The position numbers and the translations under genes are program-made. Positions 33,872-44,296 of a stretch of DNA of 64,000 nt are shown piece by piece. Origin of the DNA: Megaustenia siamemsis (Eukaryota > Mollusca > Gastropoda > Stylommatophora > Ariophantidae); NCBI GenBank assembly GCA_032433765.1, contig JAVIAB010000092.1, forward strand, positions 37,501,218 through 37,565,217, written 5' to 3'. Under the pieces are notes generated by a model, which did no database searches, was not told the origin of the DNA, and saw only the letters and a program-made list of their open reading frames with translations. Position 1 is the stretch's first letter. Every line of letters starts with the position of its first letter.

Positions 33872-34135
33872 GGAGCCGCGATAGCTCAGTGGTTAGTGAA
33901 CTGGACTACAAAGGACAAGGGGTAGGGTTCGATCCCAACCGACGGCTTCCGGGTTCACCCAGCCTTAAATGGGTACCGGATTTTTTCTGGGAAAGTAAAG
34001 CAGCACGGGCGTAATACCGACCACATTACCCCAAAAATCATGTGCTGAAGGTCTGTAAAATATAGGGTCACTAACACCATATTTCCCTATACGCCACTTG
34101 GCGTGACGGGGGTACTTTACTTACTATTTTTTTTT
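33872..34135 (+). mobile_element. SINE-A, complete, with perfect 13-bp TSD (reference copy)
   Basis: Head GGAGCCGCGATAGCTCAGTG (box A), GTAGGGTTCGATCCCAACCG (box B), then GACGGCTTCC, which can pair with the 5' GGGAGCCG as an acceptor-like stem. The core ACCCAGCCTTAAATGGGTACC, GCACGGGCGTAATACCGACC, GGTCTGTAAAATATAGGGTC and end CACTTGGCGTGACGGGGG follow, with a TACTTTACTTAC/T-rich tail. The TSD ACTATAGTTTCTG lies at 33859-33871 and 34136-34148. Transcription by RNA polymerase III from the internal boxes is inferred. Confidence 0.97.
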
Positions 34136-34231
34136 ACTATAGTTTCTGAGATAAAATGATTATGGATGTCTGATGTACGTATGGAATGATGATGAAAGAT
34201 ACATTTTTGTAGTTATGTAGAATGAGGAGAT

Positions 34232-34400
34232 TAAGGCACCAGTAGCGTAGTAGTGGTAACGTACTAGCTTGACAATTAAGTGAACGAGGGTTTATACGTT
34301 GCTTGGTGCTATCTAGTCAACCCAACTAATAAAGGAATTGGACCTGGTGTGCTGAGCTGAGGAAAAAGTAATGACAGCGAGGAAGAGCACTGGTCTGTTA
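34232..34400 (+). mobile_element. possible tRNA-derived SINE, other family
   Basis: CCAGTAGCGTAGTAGTGGTAA resembles a tRNA D-arm/box A, and GAGGGTTTATACGTTGC stands where box B should be. A second GAAGAGCACTGGTCTGTTAAT resembles a D-arm to anticodon segment. No second copy in the window. Confidence 0.4.
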
Positions 34401-34501
34401 ATCGCAAAATATTGTGGCCTAATGTGAACTATTATTTCATTGCTCTATCTATTTCTATGCTCAGACATTACTAATATATATAAGGAGGAAATGTTAAGTA
34501 A

Positions 34502-34757
34502 AAAAAAGTAAAGTACCCCCGTCACGCCAAGTGGTGTATAGGGAAATATGGTGTTAGTGACCCTATGTTTTACAGACCTTCAGCACATGATTTTTGAGGT
34601 AATGTGGTCGGTATTACGCCCGTGCTGCTTTACTTTCCCAGAAAAAAATCCGGTACCCATTTAAGGCTGGGTGAACCCGGAAGCCGTCGGTTGGGATCGA
34701 ACCCTACCCCTTGTCCTTTGTAGTCCAGTTCACTAACCACTGAGCTATCGCGGCTCC
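34502..34757 (-). mobile_element. SINE-A, complete, with perfect 14-bp TSD
   Basis: Head GGAGCCGCGATAGCTCAGTG at right, box B GGGTTCGATCCC, 3' end GGCGTGACGGGGGTACTTTA at left. TSD GAAATGTTAAGTAA at 34488-34501 and 34758-34771. Confidence 0.97.
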
Positions 34758-35273
34758 GAAATGTTAAGTAACATTCACAAATGAATAACAGTTATATGTT
34801 TCACGTACTTTAAGTTAGAAGAGATGTAAGTGAATGCTGAAGTGTGCATTTTGTATTTGTGCAAACTTGGAAAAAATATATGACGCGCTTTAAATTAAAT
34901 TAGGAAAGATATATGATGAGCATTTGTACACTTAGAAAAGTTGTTTGATGTACTCACGTGAAGCGAGGATAGAAATAAGTTGTACTCACGTAAAATGTAG
35001 ATAGAAATAAGTTGTACTCAAGTAAAATGTAGATAGAAATAAGTTGTACTCAAGTAAAATGTAGATAGAAAAAAGTTGTACTCAAGTAAAATGTAGATAG
35101 AACTAAGTTGTACTCAAGTACAATGTAGACAAACATATGTAGTACTCACATAAAATATAGACATAAATATGTTATACTCACGTAAAATGTAGACAGAAAT
35201 ATGTTTTACTCATGTAAAATGAAGACAGAAATATGTTGTACTCACGTAAAATGAAGACAGAAATATGTTGTAA

Positions 35274-35540
35274 AGTAAAAGTAAAGTACCCCCCGTCACG
35301 CCAAGTGGCGTATAGGGAAATATGGTGTTAGTGACCCTATATTTTACAGACCTTCAGCACATGATTTTTGGGGTAATGTGGTCGGTATTACGCCCGTGCT
35401 GCTTTTACTTTCCCAGAAAAAATCCGGTACCCATTTAAGGCTGGGTGAACCCGGAGCCGTCGGTTGGGATCGAACCCTACCCCTTGTCCGTAGTAGTCCA
35501 GTTCACTAACCACTGAGCTATCGCGGCTCCTACTAATTTT
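35274..35540 (-). mobile_element. SINE-A copy, part of a SINE pair
   Basis: Complete SINE-A on the minus strand, with 3' end at left and head GGAGCCGCGATAGCTCAGTG at right (35530). Together with the tRNA-like unit beside it, it is flanked by AGAAATATGTTGTAA (35259-35273 and 35637-35651). The array unit itself contains this word, so a duplication and an array phase match cannot be fully separated. Confidence 0.93.
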
Positions 35541-35636
35541 TAGGGAATTAGTAAAACCCAGGTGTCCTCGCCAGGATTACGAACCCCGGCTGTTGCCGTG
35601 GTAAGCCAACCGCCTATCGATTGCGCTAACCGGACA
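35541..35636 (-). mobile_element. second tRNA-like unit fused 5' to SINE-A
   Basis: Minus strand GTCCGGTTAGCGCAATCGAT, then CCGGGGTTCGTAATCCTGG and GAGGAC. Box A and box B are recognisable and a T-arm can be drawn, but only about four acceptor pairs form, so it is a SINE head rather than a working tRNA gene. It reads into the SINE-A head, making a dimeric arrangement. Confidence 0.7.
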
Positions 35637-36515
35637 AGAAATATGTTGTAATCATGTAAAAATGTAGACAGAAATATGTTATACTCACGTAAAATGTAGA
35701 CTGAAATATATTATAATCATGTAAAAATGTAGACAGAAATATGTTATGCTCACGTAAAATGTAGACAGAAATATGTTATAATCATGTAAAAATGTAGACG
35801 GAAATATGTTATACTCACGTAAAATATAGACAGAAATATGTTATAATCATGTAAAAATGTAGACAGAAATATGTTATACTCACGTAAAATGTAGACAGAA
35901 ATATTTTATACTCACGTAAAATGTAGACAGAAATATGTTATAATCATGTAAATATGTAGACAGAAATATGTAGTACTCACGTAAAATGTAGACAGAAATA
36001 TGTTATAATCATGTAAAAATGTAGACAGAAATATGTTGTACTCACGTAAAATGCAGACAGAAATATGTTGTAATGATGTAAAAATGTAGACAGAAATATG
36101 TTATACTCACGTAAAATGTAGACAGAAATATGTTGTACTCACGTAAAATGTAGACAGAAATATGTAGTACTCACGTACAGTGTAGATAGGAATATGTTGT
36201 ACTCACGTACAATGTAGTCAGAAATATGTTGTACTCACGTACAATGTATATAGGAATATGTTGTACTCACGTACAATGTAGATAGGAATATGTTGTACTC
36301 ACGTACAATATAGATAGGAATATGTTGTACTCACGTACAATGTAGATAGGAATATGTTTTACTCACGTACAATGTAGATAGGAATATGTTGTACTCACGT
36401 ACAATGTAGATAGGAATATGTTGTACTCACGTACAATGTAGATATAAATATGTTGTACTCACATAAAATGAAGACAGAAATATGTTGTACTAACGTACAC
36501 GGTAGACGGGCCTGA

Positions 36516-36655
36516 GCGCCAAGATTAGGGTTGTACGGTAGTCGACCTTGTCAACAGAATTTGTCAACGTACTTTGGCGGGAGCTGTGACATGAGTGGAG
36601 CGGGTACGGGGCATTCACGACAACAGTGATACTGATTCCATGAAGAGAACAGAAC
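36516..36655 (+). repeat. repeat K, copy 2
   Basis: GTAGTCGACCTTGTCAAC, TTGTCAACGTACTTTGG, GTGACATGAGTGGAGCGGG, ACTGATTCCATGAAGAGAAC; pairs with 11880-12015. It abuts the end of the 32-bp array. Confidence 0.6.
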
Positions 36656-36923
36656 AAGGACAGAAATATATTTATTCACGTAAAATGAAGACATAAATAA
36701 GGTATACTCACGTAAAATGAAGACAGATAGTGCAGATCATCGATTGACCTGTGCCTGACACATCGCTTCTTACGACTTGCGTGTCTCGCTTTGCTTCTAC
36801 TGAAAGACATATCTCAATGCTTTTCTTGTTCACAAGTGGAGATGTCAACGTAGGTTGTTGCTGTCGCCTGACTTGATGTTCTCTCGCGATGTTGCAGACT
36901 TCATTATCGTGTCTCTGTAACGA

Positions 36924-37139
36924 TATATCATGAAAATAGGAAAGTTGGAATACTTGGTTAAAACTGGCACAATACAGGGAAAGAGAAATCGCGGAGGACA
37001 AAGAGTTCAGATACTATCTTTTTGTCATGGCATGGGAAACAGTCAACAACAGAATTGATACGATGCACTGTGGATAGAAAATTGTGGAAGGACAAGATCG
37101 CCTACCTAACCGGTATATAACATGATGATGATAATGATA
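36924..37139 (+). pseudogene. LINE-C 3' end
   Basis: CATGAAAATAGGAAAGTTGG through GGAAACAGTCAACAACAG to AACCGGTATATAACATGATG. Same segment as the insertion at 32702 but more worn. Confidence 0.88.
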
Positions 37140-37526
37140 TATAATGCGGTGTTAACATTTTATTAAAATTGTTTTAGACCTGCTGGATAGGTAAATTTAA
37201 CTTATACTCTTTGTTTGTTGCTTTTTTTGTTTTAAAAAATTAATTTTGCGAAACTTATATTTCCTTCTGCAGTAAGCTGTTAAAGAACGTGACTCAAAAG
37301 TTGTAGTATATTCTATAAGTTGATAAAGCTGTAAGTACCTTTGTCAAATGATTTTTCATTGCATACACGAGGTATAGCGGTTATATCTTTTTTTTTTTTT
37401 GGGGGGGGGGATTAATAAGAAATGCCATTTTAAAAAAATTGTGTTGAAATATCTGAAGCTCTAGTTTCAAACAACAAATTAGTTCTGGTAGTTTCAATTT
37501 TAATGTGGCTATAGTTCGGATCTAGG
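37140..37526. other. unassigned AT-rich DNA
   Basis: Contains a T run followed by a G run (about 37388-37411). No gene. Confidence 0.45.
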
Positions 37527-37790
37527 AGCCTCTGCGTCTGAGTGGTTAGTCTGCTCGCTTCCTGATCAGAAAGACTCGGGTTTGATCCCAGAAGTGACGG
37601 ATTTCTCTTCGGATCGACAAGACTTCAGGGTTCACTCAACAGCTACAAAATAGCTACCAGATATTTTTCTGGAATTTAAATACGGCCTGGAGTGATTACC
37701 CAAATATATGCCGTGGTCATGGAAAAACATGGTCAATATCACTATATTCCCCCTTGCAGGGCGAGAAGTGAACCTTTACTTTACTTTAGT
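37527..37790 (+). mobile_element. SINE-E, tRNA-derived
   Basis: Head GGAGCCTCTGCGTCTGAGTGG with GGTTAGTCTGCTCG (box A) and CTCGGGTTTGATCCCAG (box B). The body contains GGGTTCACTCAACAG, AAAATAGCTACCAGATATTT, TTCTGGAATTTAAATACGG, ATGCCGTGG, CACTATATTCCCCC and ends GTGAACCTTTACTTTACTTT. The body follows SINE-A block by block, while the tRNA head differs. Confidence 0.85.
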
Positions 37791-37907
37791 TAGGACAGGA
37801 ATGGGGGAGGAATTTAGACGTATGGGTTTAAAGTAATCAACAACTCATAGCTGACTTTGCATCAGGATCAGTGGTAACAGCTTATTAAGATCTAACTCCA
37901 GCTCCCT

Positions 37908-38053
37908 GTAGTGACTTTGAAAACCAAACAAAGGGGGATTTGGTCTCGAGGTAAAACGACGATCATCAGATTCTGGTCTAGAAGGTACAAGTTTGAATCC
38001 CGTTACAGGAAGTGGATATTTTTCACTTGAAATCCTCGGTTTCTTCATGTCAA
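37908..38053 (+). mobile_element. SINE-D, 5' part, left of the 32-bp array
   Basis: tRNA-like head: TTTGGTCTCGAGGTAAAACG, CTGGTCTAGAAGGTAC, box B AAGTTTGAATCCCG. The body passes into GCGAGATCC repeats. The matching 3' part is at 39804-39905. Confidence 0.75.
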
Positions 38054-39803
38054 CGCTTTCCCGGTCTCTGGATAGCGAGATCCATGACTACCCATCTCGG
38101 GATAGCGAGATCCGATGTCTAGCCCTCTCTGAATAGCGAGATCCGATGTCTAGCTCTTCTCTGGGTGCCGAGATCGAATGTCTAGCCTTTCTCTAGGTAC
38201 CGAGATCGGATGTCTAGCCCTTCTTTAGATACCGAGATCGGATGTCTAGCCTTTCTCTGGGTACCGAGATCGGATGTCTAGCCCTTCTCTAGGTACCGAG
38301 ATCGGATGTCTAGCCTTTCTCTGGGTACCGAGATCCGATGTCTAGCCTTTCTCTGGGTACCGAGATCGGATGTCTAGCCCTTCTCTGGGTACCGAGATCG
38401 GATGTCTAGCCTTTCTCTGGGTACCGAGATCGGATTTCTAGCCCTTTTCTAGGTACCGAGATCGAATGTCTAGCCCTTCTCTGGGTACCGAGATTGGATG
38501 TCTAGCCCTTCTCTTGGTACCGAGATCCGATGTCTAGCCCTTCTCTAGGTACCGAGATCCGATGTCTAGCCTTTCTCTAGGTACCGAGATCAGATGTCTA
38601 GCCCTTCTCTAGGTACCGAGATCGGATGTCTAGCCCTTCTCTAGGTACCGAGATCGGATGCCTAGCCCTTCTCTAGGTACCGAGATCGGGTGTCTAGCCC
38701 TTCTCTTGGTACCGAGATCCGATGTCTAGCCCTTCTCTAGGTACCGAGATCCGATGTCTAGCCTTTCTCTAGATACCGAGATCGAATGTCTAACCCTTCT
38801 CTAGGTACCGAGATCGGATGTCTAGCCCTTCTCTGGGTACCGAGATCCGATGTCTAGCCCTTGTCTAGGTACCGAGATCCGATGTCTAACCCTTCTCTAG
38901 GTACCGAGATCGAATGTCTAGCCCTTCTCTAGGTACCGAGATCGAATGTCTAGCCCTTCTCTAGGTACCGAGATCCGATGTCTAGCCCTTCTCTAGGTAC
39001 CGAGATCCGATGTCTAACCCTTCTCTAGGTACCGAGATCGAATGTCTAACCCTTCTCTAGGTACCGAGATCGGATGTCTAGCCCTTCTCTAGGTACCGAG
39101 ATCCGATGTCTAGCCCTTCTCTAGGTACCGAGATCCGATGTCTAACCCTTCTCTAGGTACCGAGATCGAATGTCTAACCCTTCTCTAGGTACCGAGATCG
39201 AATGTCTAGCCCTTCTCTGGGTACCGAGATCGGATGTCTAGCCCTTGTCTAGGTACCGAGATCGGATGTCTAGCCCTTCTCTGGGTACCGAGATCGGATG
39301 TCTAGCCCTTGTCTAGGTACCGAGATCCGATGTCTAACCCTTCTCTAGGTACCAAGATCGGATGTCTAACCCTTCTCTAGGTACCGAGATCGGATGTCTA
39401 GCCCTTCTCTGGGTACCGAGATCGAATGTCTAGCCCTTGTCTAGGTACCGAGATCGGATGTCTAGCCCTTCTCTGGGTACCGTGATCGGATGTCTAGCCC
39501 TTCTCTGGGTACCGAGATCGGATGTCTAGCCCTTGTCTAGGTACCGAGATCGGATGTCTAGCCCTTCTCTGGGTACCGAGATCGGATGTCTAGCCCTTCT
39601 CTGGGTACCGAGATCCGATGTCTAGCCCTCTCTGGGTACCGAGATCGGATGTCTAGCCCTTCTCTAGGTACCGAGATCGGATGTCTAGCCCTTCTCTGGG
39701 TACCGAGATCGGATGTCTAGCCCTTCTCTGGGTACCGAGATCGGGTGTCTAGCCCTTCTCTGGGTACCGAGATCCGATGTCTAGCCCTTCTCTAGGGAGA
39801 TCG
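38054..39803 (+). repeat. 32-bp minisatellite inside SINE-D
   Basis: About 54 units with landmarks GATGTCTAGCCCTTCTCT and RGGTACCGAGATC. Each unit carries GGTACC. The first few units (38054-38150) read GGATAGCGAGATCC and are unlike the core, marking the old edge. The words GATGTCTAG and CGAGATCC are also in SINE-D copies elsewhere (27296-27308, 61320-61345). Within 38881-39137 a set of four units recurs every 128 bp. Confidence 0.97.
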
Positions 39804-39905
39804 GATGTTTATTCTCTGGTAAAAAAAAAAACACACAAAAAACAGGAGGTCCCGCGTGCATGCTGCACACATTAAACAACTATTGGCAGTTAAAAGTCGA
39901 CGAGA
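39804..39905 (+). mobile_element. SINE-D, 3' part, right of the array
   Basis: GGAGGTCCCGCGTGCATGC, TGCACACATTAAACAAC, TTGGCAGTTAAAAGTCG. The same order appears at 61378-61425 and 29850-29905. Confidence 0.78.
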
Positions 39906-39954
39906 GTTGAGCACAAAGCTGCTACCTCAGGAAACTTGTTAAAATAAATTTACC

Positions 39955-40260
39955 CATGCCAAAGAGGGATTATTCGGACCGAAAAGCGCAGATGTTGCAG
40001 CTTTTCTTAAACTAACGACACAACGCATTAACGCTAACTTGACAGGTGAACGAATATAATGGAACAATAAGAAGACTAACCAGTCAGGCCGATCAGGTAG
40101 TAATTGTAGATGTGAGAATATCATATTTTGAAAATCTCCCTGCTCACGTCGGATGTTGTGGGTCGAAAGCTGTAACATGTCACTGCATTCTGTAAACGAC
40201 AATACAGTGCCTCTACACCTATTTAACGTCTTTTAAAGGACGGATTATGAAGAGGTGTAG
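39955..40260 (+). repeat. repeat J, copy 3 (diverged)
   Basis: GGACCGAAAAGCGCAGATGTTG, TCGGATGTTGTGGGTCGAAAGC, CACTGCATTCTGTAAACGAC, ATTTAACGTCTTTTAAAGGACGG; all are J words in J order, partly duplicated. It lies left of the 33-bp array. Confidence 0.7.
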
Positions 40261-40429
40261 TTGTTGGGCGGTCGCAGCAGCAGATGGAGATTATTGATAT
40301 CGATTTAAACAGCCAGCAACATGAGCTTGATGTTAGAGGGGACAGAAATTCATAATTGCTAGTGATTTTTCGCATTGTAGTTTATTTTATTTGTTGATAT
40401 TCGCCATAACAAAATCTGCGTCGCCTTGC

Positions 40430-41645
40430 TCGTCATGACCATTGTTGTTCTGTCTTGTTTGTCATAACGATTGTTGCTCGAATGTCTTGTTCACCATAAC
40501 GAATTTTGCTCCGTATGTCTTGTTCGCCACAACTATTGTTGCTCCGTATGTCTTGTTCGTCATAACAATTGTTGCTCCGTATGTCTTGTTCACCATAACG
40601 ATTGTTACTCCGTATGTCGTGACCATTGTTGTTCTGTCTTGTTTGTCATAACGATTGTTGCTCGTATGTCTTGTTCACCATAACGATTGTTGCTCCGTAT
40701 GTCTTGTTCGCCATAACGAATTTTGCTCCGTATGTCTTGTTCGCCATAACGATTGTTGCTCCGTATGTCTTGTTCGCCATAAAGATTGTTGCTCGTTTGT
40801 CTTGTTCGCCATAACAATTGTTGCTCCATATTTCTTGTTCACCATAACGATTGTTGCTCGTATGTCTTGTTCGCCATAACAATTGTTGCTCCGTATTTCT
40901 TGTTCACCATAACGATTGTTGCTCGTATGTCTTGTTCGCTATAACGATTTTTGCTCCGTATGTCTTGTTCGCCATAACGATTGTTGCTCCGTATGTCTTG
41001 TTCGCCATAACGATAGTTGCTCCGTATGTCTTGTTCGCCATAACGAATGTTGCTCCGTATGTCTTGTTCGCCATTACGATTGTTGCTCGTTTGTCTTGTT
41101 CGCCATAACAATTGTTGCTCCATATTTCTTGTTCACCATAACGATTGTTGCTCGTATGTCTTGTTCGCCATAACAATTGTTGCTCCGTATTTCTTGTTCA
41201 CCATAACGAATTTTGCTCCGTATGTCTTGTTCGCCATAACGATTGTTGCTCCGTATGTCTTGTTCGCCATAACGATTGTTGCTCCGTATGTCTTGTTCGC
41301 CATAACGATTGTTGCTCCGTATGTCTTGTTCGCCATAACGATTGTTGCTCCGTATGTCTTGTTCGCCATAACGATTGTTGCTCCGTATGTCTTGTTCGCC
41401 ATAAAGATTGTTGCTCGTTTATCTTGATCGCCATAACGATAGTTGCTCCGTATGTCTTGTTCGCCATAACGATTGTTGCTCCGTATGTCTTGTTCGCCAT
41501 AAAGATAGTTGCTCATTTGTCTTGATCGCCATAAAGATAGTTGCTCCGTATGTCTTGTTCGCCATAACGATTGTTGCTCCGTATGTCTTGTTCGTTATAA
41601 CGATTGTTGCTCCGTATGCCTTGTTCACTATAACGATTGCAGCAC
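40430..41645 (+). repeat. 33-bp minisatellite
   Basis: About 36 units with landmarks ATTGTTGCTCCGTATGTC and TTGTTCGCCATAAC. Some units lack the CC of CTCCGTATG (31 bp), which shifts frame. All six frames stay open over long stretches; not coding. Confidence 0.96.
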
Positions 41646-41815
41646 TGTCTTGATCGCCCTGAGTAGATCATTCTAGTTCTTGGTGTTTGCGTTGTGTTGT
41701 AGTTTACATCGAGCTGTACAATTGACACCTTTTGGTTCAACACTTCGACTTAAGCAGAAGTTTCTTCTTGTCCGGGTTTGCCTTTCCATCTTCTCTCTAT
41801 TCATTTGGTGATACT
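41646..41815 (-). repeat. repeat J, copy 4 (diverged)
   Basis: Reverse complement has GGAAAGGCAAACCCGGACAA, CTTAAGTCGAAGTGTTG, AACCAAAAGGTGTCAATTG, CTACAACACAACGCAAACACC, matching J copy 2. It lies right of the 33-bp array in the orientation opposite to copy 3. Confidence 0.72.
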
Positions 41816-42211
41816 GGTTCGTCTGTTTCAGATACTTCCACAAACCGATGGATTTTAGTGTTGATCAGCTCTGATTGACTGGCTCTGACGTCAGTACTCA
41901 ATTATATCAGCTGTTATCAGCTCATTCACGACACGGCGCCTACAAGCCGCACATGGTAGCTATTAGTAACCATACAAGCACAGATGTTGACTGTTGTGAA
42001 GCTCTTTTCGTTTGTTAGAGCGCAGATCAAAACAACTTCATGATAGGTGATAATGTCACAGAGTCAATATAAATATTCTTATAAATAGCATAAGGGCAGA
42101 CTAAGTTCAACAAAGTCGAACCTAAAATACTTCGCATCCAGGACGGATCACTTCACTTTTTTAAAATACACTATAATTTATGTTTTCAGGTTTAAAAAAA
42201 ATTTACATCTT
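41816..42211. other. unassigned DNA
   Basis: Nothing recognised. Confidence 0.4.
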
Positions 42212-42374
42212 TGACAATGGAAACAAGAAAAGGAATTCTTAAATGTTTTGTAGGACCAGTCTTAATACATGTATATGATTCATTGACAATGGGACAACAA
42301 ACTCTAAAATCACTGGAGGCTGTAGAGTTGTGGTTTTACAGAAGAATGTTGAGAATATCATGGACGGCTTAGAA
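42212..42374 (+). pseudogene. LINE-B fragment, plus strand
   Basis: GACAATGGAAACAAGAAAAGG to AGAATATCATGGACGGC. It matches the LTIETRKRVLKCYVEPVL to LRIPWTA segment. It is cut off where the minus-strand fragment begins. Confidence 0.85.
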
Positions 42375-42375
42375 G

Positions 42376-43790
42376 TGTATCTTTTTTGTGCATTGTGGTG
42401 ATGTCTTTTTCTTTCTTGCTACCATTACTCCTATCTTTTTACTATTGAGGTTGAGTCCTCTACTTTTGCTATACTTCACTATAATGTCTAACATTTCTTG
42501 TAACTCGTTTTCACGCTTAACGATTAAGACTGTATCATCAGCATACTTTATATTATATATAATATGACCTCCGATTGTTATTCTAGGCATACCCCTTATG
42601 GATCTTAAAATAATATCACTATACATATTAAATAAATCTGGTGACAGCACACAACCTTGTATAACAGCCTGTTTTATTTGTTGAAACATTCCCAATTGAT
42701 TTCCAGTTCTTATGGCCACTGTTTGTTTGACAGTTCATGTTCTTTATTGTTGATAGATCTTTACTGTCTACATTTATGCCTTCGAAAATTTTGATTATTT
42801 CTTGGTACTTTACTTTGTCAAATGCTTTGGTGTAATCTATGAAACATAGGTATAGATCTGTTTTCACCTCTATGGCTCTTTCTACTAAAGATCTTATGAT
42901 GTATGTGGTATTGTTTTTTTCTTTACCTCCAACAAAACCACACTGTTCATCACTAATTTATGGACTGATTTTGTTTCGCATTTTCGCATGATGATTCTTA
43001 ATAATATCTTAGTCTTGTGACTCATAAGGATTATTGTGCGATGATAATGGCATTCAATCGCAGCCGATTTCTTTGGTAGGGCTATGGATATTTTTTTTAT
43101 CAGATCGTCTGGTATATATCTGCTGTTGTAGATATCGTTCAATTTTTTTTTTATTATTACTATTCCAAAATCATTATTTGCTTCATTCTCTTGTCTAGTT
43201 ATATTATCTAGTTCAGGCGCTTTTCCTGCTTCCATATTTCACAAGGCGTCTTCCACTTCTTTTTTGAGTATTTCTGTTCCTTCTCCATTATTCTTAATAT
43301 TTACTTTTGTTTGTTCATTATCATAAAGATCTTAAATGGATTATGTCCATCGTTCCTTTATGCTTTCTTGTTCGATCAACAGTTCTCCTTTGATCTTAAA
43401 CATCCGGTTTTTGATTGCGTTTTTCTTCCTGTTAATTCTTCAATTTGTTCGTTTTTTATTTTTTTTGGGGGTTTTATCTCAATCTCTTCGCACCTATCTT
43501 TAAGCCATGTTTTTTTTTTGCTCCATTGCATTTTATTACAATTTCTTTATTTAATCTCTTATACTCATCTTTGTTATCCGTATTTCATCTTCTTATAGAC
43601 ATTAGCTGTAAAATGTCATCTGTCATCCATTTCTTTCTTGAATTTTTCCTCACCGGTAGTAAGAACTCTTTTGATGTTTGCTGCATTGATTCTTTTAGCA
43701 TTTTCCACTATTCATCAATACATTGTATCTTCTCTATTGCATTGTACCGGTTCTGAATTGTGATGTTATATTTGATAATTAAATAACCCG
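42376..43790 (-). pseudogene. LINE-B linker and reverse transcriptase, minus strand
   Basis: Translation includes FIDYTKAFDKVKYQEIIKI (motif A, 42790-42850), QGCVLSPDLFNMYSDIILRS (motif B, 42600-42660), IIYNIKYADDTVLIVKREN (YADD, 42500-42560) and LNLNSKKIGVMVARKKKTSP (42400). Upstream, 43235-43790 covers the diverged linker. There are stops and shifts. Content runs up to the point just before the neighbouring plus-strand fragment, so together they cover consecutive parts of one element in opposite orientations. Confidence 0.87.
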
Positions 43791-44027
43791 GATGCAAAAG
43801 TAAAATGGCGTAAAGATAAAACAACAGTGTTTTACGGTTTGTTATGTCGAACATGAAAATCGAAGTAGCGAGTCAGATCCATCCAGCGGAAGTTTGTTCA
43901 GATTACAAGCAAATCTAGAAATGAAGTTCATATCTTTAACTAGATTAAGTTATCCCATTCTTAATTACATTGGCTTGTTATCTGTCTCTTTGAAGGTTTC
44001 TGTGCCGAAAAAATACATCCTGTTTTA

Positions 44028-44296
44028 TCATCATCATCATCATCATCATGTGCCATACCGGTTGGCGTAGGCGATCCTGTCCTTCCAAAATCTTCTATCT
44101 ACAATGCATCGTATTAGTTCTGTTGTTGACTGTTTTCCATGCCATGACACCAAGCTATCTAGTATTTTCTCTCATTGTCGTCCGTGATCTTTCTTTTCTT
44201 GTATTTTGCTGGTTGTAACCAAGTATTCCAACTTTCCTCTTCTCATGATGTGCCCGAAAAATAATGATTGTTTCTTTCTGATGTATTTTAGGAGCT
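44028..44296 (-). pseudogene. LINE-C 3' end
   Basis: On the + strand: an ATC run (44028-44049, the GAT tail), CATGTGCCATACCGGTTGGC, CTGTTGTTGACTGTTTTCC, CCAAGTATTCCAACTTTCC, CATGATGTGCCCGAAAAATA. 5'-truncated at about 44296. Confidence 0.92.

Larger units (their letters stand above)
34945..36515 (+). repeat. 32-bp minisatellite (interrupted by a SINE pair)
   Basis: About 38 units with landmarks GTAGACAGAAATATGTTGTA and CTCACGTAAAAT, at 34945-35273 and 35637-36515. Between about 35640 and 36080 two unit types alternate (CTCACGTAAAATG and ATCATGTAAAAATG), giving a repeat of about 65 bp. From about 36170 a GATAGGAATATG variant dominates. Two further worn units lie at about 36660-36725. Confidence 0.95.

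Noticed and set aside
33872..33950. Functional tRNA genes at SINE heads
   Set aside because: Heads have box A and box B but are always followed by the same ~180-bp body and TSDs; they are SINE promoters.
38054..39803. CRISPR-like regular 32-bp repeats
   Set aside because: Units are contiguous without unique spacers, and the context is an animal genome.
40442..41525. Overlapping 60-127-codon frames in all directions
   Set aside because: Products of the 33-bp array.
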